NCBI RefSeq assembly: GCF_002865645.1
Contig: NW_020194552.1
Location: forward strand, 620,001 to 684,000
Reading direction: 5' to 3'
Origin: Hyaloscypha bicolor E
Lineage: Eukaryota; Ascomycota; Leotiomycetes; Helotiales; Hyaloscyphaceae
Length of the DNA: 64,000 nucleotides
Each line of letters opens with the position of its first letter. Positions within the stretch are counted from its first letter, which is position 1. Made by a program: the position numbers and the translations under genes. Below the pieces are notes generated by a model that saw nothing but the letters and a program-made list of their open reading frames with translations, did no database searches and was not told the DNA's origin. Shown piece by piece: positions 25,689-36,391 of this stretch.

Positions 25689-28600
25689 TAATACTAAGCT
25701 TATTTAACTCGGCCTATAGAGGTAATATAATACTACCGGTAAAGAACCCGTATTTATTCTTAGAAAGTAAAGATAAAATACTATTTTTAATATTTAATAA
25801 CTTCCTCGAACTATAAAGAACTAAAGAGTTTAACTAGAAGTATAATATCCTCTATAACCTAGTTAATCTCGGAGCCTGACTCTTAACTAAAACAGATAAT
25901 ATTTCTTTTCTAGTAGTTAGTCTTCTACTAATATAAAAGAAGAAAGATATTATTCTTTATAATCCGGTTAATCTCGGAGCCTGACTTTTAACTAGAGTAA
26001 ATAATATTCCCTTAATACTAATAAAGATAAAAGAACCGGCCCTTTTCCCTAGTATAAGAAGAATTAGTAGTAGTTTATTAATTTAAAATAAGAAAAAATA
26101 ATAGTTAGTTTTAGTCTACTAATTTAAAACTAGATAAGACAATAATTAGTTATAGTTTACTAATATTAAATAAGAAGAACTTACTTAGTACTTACTTCTA
26201 TAGCTAATACTCTTTCTAAAGCTACTATAAATAGCCCGGGGCCAAGTATTATTACTATAGGTATATTAGATAAGAGGCCCTAATATAATAAAATAAAGAA
26301 GCCGGACTTTAATATTATAAACCTATATTACCGGGAAAGCTATTATAATACTATTCCGGAAAAAGATATTAAGAAATAGCTAGCTAACTTGGAACTTAAA
26401 ATTAGTATAAATATTCCGAAAATAAATAAGGCTTAGTAAAGATTACTTATACGAGATAATTTTATTAATAAATACTATCTTATAGCTAATAAATAAGCGA
26501 AATACTATTAGAAATTCCACTTATATATTAATTAACTTATTAAGAAAGTTAATAAACTAGAGGTAATTACTAGTTAACTTCATATAAGAGAAAGACTAAT
26601 ATAAAAAGAAGTAATAAAATAGAGATCTAAATAGGCAAATATTTAGAAATATTATAGATCCCTATTAGGAGAACTATTTAGGGACTAATACTAAGGCTCT
26701 CTTTTGCTTTTAGTTTATAGTAATTAATTATAGCTTATTAGAATTAAGGATCCTGCTTTATTTATAAATAAGAATAATTACTAGATTAATAATTAGATAT
26801 TTAATATAAGAAATAAACTAATATAGAACTTCTCTGAATTTAATAATAAACTACTAAAAATTACTTATATAATATAACTAGTTACTAAAGATACTTGTAA
26901 CTTTATTTATAATTAACTAGAACCTGGATTAGTTAGATAGATCTTAACTATTAAATAGATCTTTAAGATCCTCTAGTAAGCTTATAATAAAAGCAAAGAA
27001 ATAGAGTACTAGGAAATAAAAGAGATATACTAGTACCTGAAATAAAGAAATAAGCTATTCCTAGTATTCTAAATAGAGTTTATTTACTTAATAATAAACT
27101 AGAGAAGTTACTAGATAACTAATATAATAATTTAATAAATAAAATAAATCTCGAGCTACTTAAGAGCTTAGGTAATAAGAAGTTCAATGCTTTTAGGGAC
27201 CTTACTAAGTAGTATATGAAATAAGAGAATAGGCTTCTCTTAATTAAAAATTAGTAATTTCAGGAGAAATAACTAGTATAAACTACTTGCTATTAAATAT
27301 TATCTCGGGCTAGAAAGCCTACCGGAATTCAAGGAGCTATAGTAATCCTATATCTAGTAAATTAATCTTAGTAGCTAGTATTCTTATAACTAAAGAAGGT
27401 AGTTTGCCGAGAATTTGAAAAGAGACTAGACTAACCAGAGGGTTTTTATTATTATAGCTATAGAAAGCCTAGATATATGAAAAGTACCTGTTCTAACTTT
27501 AATAAGATTATATCTATTAAAGAGAATTATTTAGAGAGAGCTAATAATTTAGGGGTAAATAACGAGAATACCGACTTCTATTTACTATTTAATAAGAAGT
27601 ATAATATTAATAAGTCGGGAAAAGTCTAGCTCTAGGTATAAAGATAGCTTTTCTAAAGTAAGAACTTTACTAAGAACCCGTAAATCTCATTTAGCTAATT
27701 AGTAGGAACTAGTTCCTTATTAATTATTAAGTATATTAGAAAGGCAAAACTATAACTTTCTAGTATTTAGTAAATACTAAAGTAAATATATATACTTTAA
27801 TTAACTAAAAGCATATTTATTCCTTAATAAAAGTATTATAAATGCCCTTATATAAACTTAAAACCCTTGTTTCCTTATAAAGTTTTAATAAATAACCTAG
27901 TAAAGCTATTTAATATATAGCTATTATAGATCTAGCTATTAATTAGTATTTCTAAACTTAATAATACCTGTTTATTACTAACCTCGGCTCTTATAATATA
28001 ATTCTAGAAAGGAAATAGCTAGTAAAGTATAATATCTTATTAGATTATTAATAGAATTAATTCTATTAGCTAAAGAACTATAAGACAAATTAGCCAGACC
28101 TTATTTAGAAAATCCAATATTTTAATAAGAAATATTAAAAAGATAACTACTCTAAAGATATTCTAACTAGGATCCTAAAAGAAACTAGTAAAACTAGACC
28201 CGAGAAATAAAAGAATATATTTCTTATTTTTCTATAAGATCTTCCTATAAGAAAAGCCAAATATTAGGTAAGAAAGAAAAGGCTAGATCCTAATACTCTT
28301 AAAATAGTTAAGTTACTAGATTATTTCTGCTATTTTATTAGAGTAGCTATTTTTTAATTAAGTATTAAAGACCCCGGTAACTTGGTCGGATTAGTTACTA
28401 TTAATAAAATTAAATATATACTTGAAAAACAGGATTATAAACTAAAGAGATATCTACTATTATTTATAGTAATTAGATAACTAATACTATAGCCCACCGG
28501 ATACTATATTTAAACTAGTAACCTAATATACTTCCTGAATATAGATAAATCTAATATCTTTAGTAATATATTATTTTTTAATCCTAAAGAACTTTAAAAG

Positions 28601-31600
28601 CTCCGGATATCTTTTCCTATATAGCTATATAATATAACTAGAGTATTCTCTAAGAAAGCAGTAAATGAGCTTTCCTAGTCTTAATTCTTTAATTATAAGC
28701 TCTGTTTTAATAGACCAGATCTCTTAATAAAAATAGCCTACTTTTATAAGATAAGCTCTAGTAAACTCGAAAAAATAAGAAAGTATCTTATTAAGAACCT
28801 AAAAAAGAATTTTATTAAGTTATCTGAATTCCCCTTTTTATTACTAGTCTTATTTATTAAAAAGAAAAACGGTAGCCTATAATTTTATATTAATTATTAA
28901 TAGCTAAATGCTATAATAAAAAAGAACTACTATTTCCTGCCGCTTATTACCGAGACTCTTAACTAATTAGCCAAATTATTAGTATTTACTAAATTAGATA
29001 TTTAATATGCTTTTAATTAAATTTATATAGAACTAGCTTCTATAATATGGGCAGCTTTTAGGACGAGATATAAATTCTTTAAACTAGCAGTTTTATTATT
29101 TAGACTTTATAATAGTCTAATAATCTTCTAGTAATATATTAATATTATCCTAATAAATTATTTAGATGACTTTTACTTGGCCTATATTAATAATATACTA
29201 ATCTTTTCCAAGAATAAGAAGAAGTATTAATAATATATTAAAATAGTCTTATAGAAGCTTTAGAATACCGGATTATAAATTAATATCTATAAATATAAAT
29301 TTGAAGTCTTTAAAATAATATTCTTAGGATTTGTTATCTTAAATTAAGGTATATAGGTAGACCCTATTAAAACCTCTATTATCTAAAACTAGTACTAATT
29401 TATAATAAAAAGGGAAATATAGTTATTTTTGGGCTTCTATAATTTCTATTATAGGTTTATTTAAGCCTATAGATATATTTCCTGCTCCCTAAACTATCTA
29501 ACTAAAAAGGATATTCTATTAAAGTTTATACTTAATAAAACCTAGCTAGATGCCTTTAATTAGTTTAAAGATTTGCTTCTCTTTATTCCTATATTTCTCT
29601 ATTTTAAATATAATAGGGAAACCCGCCTAGAAACCGACTATTTGGATCTAGCTATTACGGGTATACTTTTTTAAAAAAGCCCAGAGAATAAATAATAGTA
29701 TCCGGTCTTATTCTATTTTAAAGCTTTTTAAGAAGCCAAAAGCTACTATAAAGTTTATAATAAGGAACTTCTTATTATTATCTAAGAACTCCGGAAATAG
29801 TAAATAGAACTAATTAGTTTACCTAATTTTCTAATTATTACTAACTATAAAGCTCTCGAGTATTTTAGTACTAAGAAGCTCTTAAATAAATAATAAATCT
29901 AATAAATAGGTTTCCTATTATAATTCTATTACTAGATTACCTATTAGCCAGATAAAGATAATACTATTACTAATATCTTATTCCGAAAGAATAAACTTAT
30001 ATTAACTTAGAAATAGGCTAAAGAAGCCAAAAGAACTAGATAAGTTATTCTATTAGACCTAATTCTCGCTTTTACTAAAATAATAGATATAGCTTATATT
30101 CTTACTAAGGTAAAAGAAATAGATAAGCTATTTATTATAGTTAAAGTTCTATAAGCTAATTAGATAGACCTAGCCCTAGAGAATAAATATAGAAAAGTTC
30201 GGGAAAATACGGAACTATAGGAAATATTAAATAGCTATATATTTCGTAATAAAAGACTTATTATATTAGATAAATATAATAATCTATAAACTAGGCTTCT
30301 ATAATAAATTTATAATATAATAATTACTATATATTCTAGTTAAAATAAGATAAAAATCCTAGTTTAGAGACTTTACTAGTAGCCTATTCTCTCTATAGAT
30401 ATTAACTGCTTTATGGCAAATTACTATAAATATTAAAGGTCTTATAAGCCAAGAAATAAAATACTAGACCTATTATACCTATTACCGGTTCTCTTAAAAA
30501 TATGAGATAATTTGTTTATAGACTTCTATATCTCTAGTTCTATAAATAAAAAATGTAATAATATATTTGTTATAGTTAATTAATTATCTAAATAATATAT
30601 AAGCCTACTAATAACTAAGAATACTATAGCCAGGATTATTACTAGCCTATTCTACTATTATATCTAGTAATTCCGAAGGTCTTTCTTTACTATTACAAGT
30701 AATTAAGGACCCTAATTTATTTTAGACTTTATAAATAAACTATTAAGATTAACTAGAACTAAGCTAAAGCTCTTAATTATAGAATATATCTAAACTAATA
30801 AATAAACAGAAATTATTAACCAGATTATTAATACCCGACTTTATTTCTTTATTAATTATTTCTAGGATAATTAGGCAGATTTATTTCTAGTACTTAATAT
30901 TATAGGTACTACCTGTCTATATAAATTAACTAGCTTATTTTCCTTAATAATTAACTATAAATATAAACCCAGGCTAAACTTTAACTAGATATTACTAATA
31001 ATAGAGTTTAAAATACTAAGAGAGAAACTTAATTAGGAGAAAGTATAATAGTAGGCTAAGAGAATTAATACTACTATTAATTATACCCGAGAATATATAG
31101 TAGTAGCTTAGGAATATTAAGCTAAGTAAGCTAATAAGAAATAGTAAGAACCGAACTTTAGTTCAGGAAATATAGTCTATATAATTAAAAAGATATAGAA
31201 AACGGACTATTTATCTAATAAATTAGACTACTTTCTTACTAGACTATTTAAGATTAATAAAATAGTCGACTATTTATATTAATTAGATCTTCCTCTATTA
31301 TATAGGATTTGGCTAATTTTCTATATAAATAGACTTTATAAGGATTTTACTAATCTACTATCTAGCCAGACTAATAAAGAGCCTAGTTCTACTAAAGTTA
31401 ATAGTAAACTTAAATAGGAAGTCGAAAAGATTCTCTTTTTCAAGGTACTTTATAGTAAGCTTTATTATAAGATTAAATAAAAAGAATAGGATATAGATAA
31501 TAAATAATACCTTATATTAAACTTTAAAAACTTAGTACTTAAACTATATAAATTCTATAAATAGAACCCTAGTAAAGCAGGACCTTCTATCTAGCTAAAT

Positions 31601-32213
31601 AAATAGATTTGGTATACTAAAAAAGACGAGTTTAATAAAGACTACCCAGATAATAATAAACCTTAATAATAAGGCCTCTATAATTAGAGAAAGAAAAGAA
31701 AAATCTAGATATTTCCCGGGTTTTATCTAAACTCTAATATATTTCCTTTATTCTACTATATTAGTACCTATTTTCTTTTCCAGAAATCTAGGTAAAATAT
31801 CTTTTTTTATTATATTAGATTATACTTTACTATCTAGACAAATTATAAAAAAAAAAAGTAAATTCTTAAAGCTAAGCTAAAAGTAAATACTTACTTATAT
31901 TAGTTCGAAATATTATTAAAAATTAAGGGAAATCTTCCTAATTACTTTAATCTTTATAACCTTAATTATTTATATTACTATTATTATTTTAATAGAACTA
32001 TTAATAAAGATGAAATAAATAAGAAATCCCGGTAATATATTATCTATAGCTAGACTAAATAAGGCTACTTACCAGATTCTAAATAACTTAAGTAATAGTA
32101 GTAATATCTCAAGTTTAGTAACTATTATTATTATTAATATAATTACTAGCTAAACTATTTTTATAAACGAAAATAGTAATTTCCTTACTTAAGAATAGGT
32201 TAATATATAGAAT

Positions 32214-32606
32214 ATGGCCCGTATTACTTTTAAGAATATACCTAAAATTACTATAGAAAATATCTTAGTAAAATATTCTAAGAATAATAAAATAAAGGTT
32301 TTAGTTACTAGTAATAATAAGTCTAATAGTCTAATAAGCGGAATAGATAGTACTAATAAGGGCTACCTTATTAATCTTATAGAGCCAAATACTAAGAAAG
32401 TCAAAAAGAGTAAGGCTAGCTTATTTAAGAAATATAAGGCATTAGATAATAGCAAGAATTCTAATAATAAAAAGACTAAGAATAGAAAGACTTCTAGTAA
32501 TAAAGAAGACTCTAACTATAATAAAGGTAGCCAAACTAGTATTAAGATACCTATTATAACCAGAAGACATATAATACTAAATAGTAGTTATTATATAAAG
32601 TGCTAG
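32214..32606 (+). CDS. lysine-rich frame within the gypsy 3' region, function unknown
   Basis: A frame of 130 residues without stops lies between the chromodomain and the 3' LTR. It is rich in Lys, Asn and Ser. It may be the surviving part of an extra reading frame after pol, because the following 600 bases also read on the plus strand as degenerate coding sequence with few stops (for example ITLTKKKDKQAIILKPVL near 32920). No family is recognised. Openness may be chance given the base composition, so this is weak. Confidence 0.25.
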   Translation: MARITFKNIPKITIENILVKYSKNNKIKVLVTSNNKSNSLISGIDSTNKGYLINLIEPNTKKVKKSKASLFKKYKALDNSKNSNNKKTKNRKTSSNKEDSNYNKGSQTSIKIPIITRRHIILNSSYYIKC

Positions 32607-33291
32607 TCTAAAATTAAGAGCTAGCAAATAATCCTAAAAGCCGAATTAAAGAAGTAATACCTTATAAATATTAATGAATTAGTATATAATATTATTTAAG
32701 AAATCGGAAAACTCTTTAGAAGCTCCTATAAAACCAAAATCATATAGCTCAAGGCCCGGGGATTTAATAATAAAGTAGCTTAAGTGGCTGCCCTTAATAT
32801 ATAAGTCTCTATTATAGAGGAATAACTTGAGAATATATATATATTAAGCTCGAGAAGGCCCAGAAGTTAATTAAGTAGCTCAGAAATAGTATAATTAAGC
32901 CAAATATTATTACCCTAACTAAGAAGAAAGATAAGCAAGCTATTATATTAAAACCTGTATTAATAAATAGACTTGATCTACTACTTCTATTTGAAGACCG
33001 CCCGATAATAAAAGTCCTAATATTAGCCATGGCCTATATAGTACTCCCAGACTATATTATTAATATAGGTATAGGCATAATACGAGTAATAGATACTAAG
33101 GACTAGCTGGAATATACTAGGAACTAGGTTATTCTGGTAGAGTCAAGACTATGCTTTAATTATAAGTAAGCTATAGGAATTAGACGGAATAGGGTTAATG
33201 GCTATTATTTCCTCTTTTTTCTTTTCTATATTATGGCTAAATAATTTCCTAAATAAGGGCATTTAGACTTCTTTTTAGGGAGGGGGGGTAA

Positions 33292-33496
33292 TATAATAAC
33301 TAGTATAAGGGTATAATCTACTAAGGACAGGATATTAGAAACAGGTATAAAACGAAGCTAAGCCGGAATTACTTAGACGGAATAATACTAAAGGTCGAGG
33401 CATCCTTCCTACTTTATTCTATAGCTTAGTATTTTCTAATATATGAGATTCTTTGAACTTTGAGCCTTTGACTATTATATTAATCCCGCTATTACA
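33292..33496 (+). repeat. gypsy 3' LTR
   Basis: 205 bp, starting TATAATAACTAGTATAA and ending GCTATTACA. Preceded by a G-rich polypurine tract and followed by target duplication GGCTT at 33497-33501. Confidence 0.85.
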
Positions 33497-33941
33497 GGCT
33501 TATAAAGGTAGCTATTAGAAGTATATAAAAGGGGTACTGAATTGGGTTTGTAATTATTAAGATATTAATATAATTATAGAAGAGCGGTTAATTAAGGGGG
33601 GCAGTTACGTAATAACTAAAGTAAAAAAACGACTATATAAAACGCAAAAATATTTGCTTATTTAATTATGTGTATTATAACTTCCTTAATAATAAAGATA
33701 TTATAATTTTGAGAACATAGAATTAATTCCTATAGTATATAGTATAGTTTTAATTAATATGATTTATATTAATTAGTATTATGGTGGTTTTTATTTTTTT
33801 TTGTCGCTTTTGGATCGGACCGACTGTACTCAAAAATTCCTGATGTGACCACAAACTGTCTTGAGTCCTTCCCACGCCCTACCAACCGTTCCGCAGCTAT
33901 TGAATCGCACTTGCCCTACAGAAAAGACCGAAAGCAACACT

Positions 33942-34253
33942 CTAGCTATCGCTGTTGCCGAGTTCACCAAGCTGCTCTCGCTTGTCTGTGTTGTTGCCGA
34001 GCTCACCAAGCTGCTCTCGCTTGTCTGTGTTGTTGCCGAGCTCACCAAGTTGCTCTCGCTTGTCCGTATTGTTGCCGAGCTCGCCAAGCTGCGCCCGCTT
34101 GTCGCTGTTGCCAAGTTCACCAAGCTGCTCCCGAGTCTCGTCTAATCCTTCGTTAGTAATATTCATACCAATGCTTCTATCAGACTCACAGAGGATAGGA
34201 GAAGCCATAGCTCCAACAACCAGGAGCGGTAGAATAGCTTGGAAGAACTTCAT
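33942..34253 (-). CDS. secreted repeat precursor peptide with Kex2 sites (candidate RiPP precursor)
   Basis: One exon, 103 residues. Residues 1-19 form a signal peptide (basic-hydrophobic start MKFFQAILPLLVV, small residues AMAS at the likely cleavage site). A short leader follows with one NIT sequon. Residues about 41-103 are five repeats: EQLGELGNSDKR, AQLGELGNNTDKR, EQLGELGNNTDKR twice, and EQLGELGNSDS at the end. Each internal unit ends in Lys-Arg, the cleavage site of the Golgi protease Kex2. This layout is that of Kex2-processed repeat proteins, which include dikaritin RiPP precursors such as those of ustiloxin and phomopsin. The divergent neighbour at 34821 is a UstYa-like oxidase, which supports a RiPP role. 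Against this, the units have no Tyr, Phe or Trp. Alternatives are a Rep1-like surface peptide or a pheromone-like signal. Transposon X1 ends 115 bp past the stop codon. Confidence 0.75.
   Translation of the reverse strand: MKFFQAILPLLVVGAMASPILCESDRSIGMNITNEGLDETREQLGELGNSDKRAQLGELGNNTDKREQLGELGNNTDKREQLGELGNNTDKREQLGELGNSDS
33953..34115 (-). repeat. 39-bp tandem repeat coding the peptide units
   Basis: About four copies of a 39-bp unit, with the end units shortened by 3 bp. Copies differ at only a few positions, which indicates recent duplication or gene conversion. Read on the minus strand it encodes the 13-residue precursor units. Confidence 0.85.
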
Positions 34254-34820
34254 TTTGGGCAAATGATGGCGAAGGTTCTGGGTAGTTAGAATAAGGTATA
34301 AGCTGAAGGGCTGTTGGATGAATTGCCCAAGCGACGAATGTATGGTTTGTACAGATGGATAGATAAGTTGTAGGGACACTGCAATGCACATATATAGCAT
34401 GTCTTGATCTGCCATGGTCTCGGAATCTTGTTTGTATGTCTACCAAACTATTCTGCACTGATGACCATGGGAAGCACGAACGGTTGCGCATGCAGGTCTG
34501 GCCTTTCGTGATTAACTTGATGCCATGTAATCATCTCAGTTTGAGGCATGCTTACAACTCTCCACTTTATGGTGCAAGGTCATCTTGCATACTTACATGC
34601 ATGAACTTTGACCAACCCCACTAATAAGACCATTACGGCTACGACCTTCCTATTTCGACCAGTGTGCTCCAAGCTCTTGGAACAAGCGCCGGCTTCCTGC
34701 TAGGTAAATGTCTAGTTAATAATTTTCTTGCGGTTATTCAGATCGTCAGATTTTGAATCTGATGTCCCCTCCCCTAGGCAAAAACTCCGGCCTCGAACCA
34801 CTTTCTCAGCTTTTTGGAGA
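34254..34820. promoter_or_regulatory. shared divergent promoter of precursor and UstYa-like gene
   Basis: 567 bases separate the two ATGs, which face away from each other. A TATA-like CTATATATG on the minus strand (about 34388-34398) lies about 135 bp upstream of the precursor start. No other gene is seen. Divergent placement suggests co-regulation; this is inference from layout. Confidence 0.5.
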
Positions 34821-36020
34821 ATGTCTTCTAAGGAGACAGTTGCAATGGATATTCGATCCCCTTCGTTTGAGTATGAAGACTATGACTCGGATACTCAGAA
34901 CCTTCTTAGTCACGAAAGGACTACGAAGCAACACAAACAGCAGCAGAAGAGAAACTGGGCTTTCCTGGCTGTGAATACCTTCGTTTTAGTGCTGAACATT
35001 GGACTGCTTCTCATGATTAGCACCCCCAGAGCAGTTACCATGGCTGAAGACACTCCATCTGTTCGGTTGCCACACGCAGGTCAGTCCATCAGCCGTGGTG
35101 AATTTTTATACTCGTGATGCACAAAGTACCTGAGCAAATAACTTACATCTATTACGCAGATTGGATAGCACCTGCAGTGCAGTTACAACTTCAAACCTAT
35201 GATGACAAGTTTGAAATCCATGGTCGATACCGAGGGAAACCTCGGCCAGAATTGGAGGCCGCTTGGGCTGATTACGTGAGGAGAAAGTCCACCTTGATCT
35301 AATTTCCTAGCCATTTCAGCTTTAATACTTCAACAGATTACACTCTTCGCGTGCCAAAACCTGGCTGGACGAAAGCAACCCCGAACGCCATCCTCACAGA
35401 ATTCCAAGATGAACAAGGCGGAATCATGGGAACTTTCAGCTACATACATAACATACATTGCTTGGTTTGTCAAATTATGCTCATACCGACCTACAAGCAT
35501 CATTCTACTTACACGATTATAGAAAACTATCCGACAGTGGATGCTCCCTGAATACTATCCTGAAACAAGAGCACAATTCCCGCCGACCCCAGAGACACCA
35601 ATTCCTCGACACATTGGTAAGACCTTCGAAGTTGCATCCTTGATTACTCATGCTAACACACCAAATGCAGATCATTGCATCGACATGTACGACGAGATTC
35701 TCTGTATCCAACCATGGTCCAGAATGTTTGCTAATCTTCCAGTAACTAGGCTTCGCCAATCAGAGCTCTGCCACGCTGATATGACGCTTCTGATCTTTGA
35801 GTGGCATGAGGACGATCCGCACCCTGTGAACATTCACCACGCCCCGCACATTTGCGCCAACCCGGACAAGCTGGAGAGGTTCTTGGAGGAACATACAGTT
35901 CCTCCTATTGGCCCCATCCTTAAACATCCGTGGACCGGTACATATAACCCTGCTATCTATCTTGTATTTTGGAAAAAGCTAACAACATTCGCAGGTGAGA
36001 CTCCTTGGCCGTTTGAATAG
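34821..36020 (+). CDS. UstYa/DUF3328-like membrane-anchored oxidase
   Basis: Proposed exons 34821-35079, 35160-35275, 35337-35464, 35523-35616, 35671-35686 and 35750-36020, about 294 residues. A cytosolic N terminus is followed by one membrane segment (WAFLAVNTFVLVLNIGLLLM, about residues 51-70). The luminal domain carries the two hallmark motifs HNIHC, then about 35 residues further HIDHC, followed by MLRQSELCHADMTL. Those paired HxxHC motifs define UstYa proteins, which cyclise dikaritin peptides and related fungal products. All splice junctions keep phase except exon 2 to 3, where the GT-AG pair gives a one-base mismatch, so there is either an indel or an unusual splice. It lies head-to-head with the repeat precursor, its likely substrate. 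Confidence 0.8.
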
Positions 36021-36391
36021 TACCAATGGTGTTATTCGTGCCACGTTTGTGTGTACTAGGCTGTTTACCTAAGTCATCATTGTATTCAGCGGGAAACTCT
36101 ACTAGATCGCCGATGGGGGATTATAGTGGTGAGAGAATTAGAGAGTAATTACTTTGCGAATAGTGAATGAAATTCAACTTGCATGTCTGAAGTATCCAAA
36201 CCATGTTCGAGTCGCTGAAGTACTTGCGTATCTCGATTATGATTTCCGCGTCTACGACATATTACTGTCTTTGCAAGTTCAACCAAGGTGTCTTTTAGCT
36301 GCTGTATATACTTAGTTCTCGCAAACGAGTGAGTAAAAGCATGTAATTAAGCTCCTGATTACACGTATATCCCCAGACCTTGCAAGCTTCC
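36021..36391. other. intergenic region between convergent UstYa-like genes
   Basis: 371 bases shared by the 3' ends of two converging genes. No gene or repeat seen. Confidence 0.45.

Larger units (their letters stand above)
25484..33496 (+). mobile_element. Ty3/gypsy chromodomain retrotransposon nested in X1, RIP-degraded
   Basis: Direct 205-bp LTRs (25484-25688 and 33292-33496) are flanked by the target duplication GGCTT (25479-25483 and 33497-33501). X2 carries the unoccupied site CTAAAGGCTTATA (reverse strand), which proves the insertion. A purine tract AGGGAGGGGGG precedes the right LTR. On the plus strand, reading through stops, domains come in gypsy order: gag region (about 26200-27700), reverse transcriptase (about 28860-29360, including FYINY and a YINNILIF in place of YxDDILIF), RNase H (about 29690-29960), integrase (about 30280-30900) and a chromodomain (about 31410-31580, LYYKIK then YDIDN-like residues). 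TAA/TAG sit where Gln and Trp codons are expected. Total 8013 bp; dead. Confidence 0.85.
22632..33826 (-). mobile_element. DNA transposon X1 (TA-flanked, about 3.2 kb) interrupted by a gypsy element
   Basis: The left end CAGTCGGTCTGATCCAAAAG and the right end (reverse complement CAGTCGGTCCGATCCAAAAG) form terminal inverted repeats of about 28 bp. Each is flanked by TA (22630-22631 and 33827-33828). Without the nested gypsy element the unit is about 3.18 kb, matching X2 (40089-43291), of which it is an inverted copy. TA duplication and inverted ends fit the Tc1/mariner/IS630 group. The interior is heavily RIP-mutated, with stops in all frames. Transposase-like sequence is easier to read in X2. 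X1 is inactive. Confidence 0.8.

Noticed and set aside
33830..34156. Cys-rich and Ser-rich open frames overlapping the precursor on both strands
   Set aside because: They are by-products of the 39-bp tandem repeat in other frames. Only the minus-strand frame with signal peptide and Lys-Arg sites makes biological sense.
33942..34253. Mating pheromone (alpha-factor-like) precursor
   Set aside because: The signal peptide and Lys-Arg spaced repeats would fit, but the units lack the Trp/Cys-containing core usual for Pezizomycotina pheromones, and the neighbours are UstYa-type genes. Kept only as a weak alternative.
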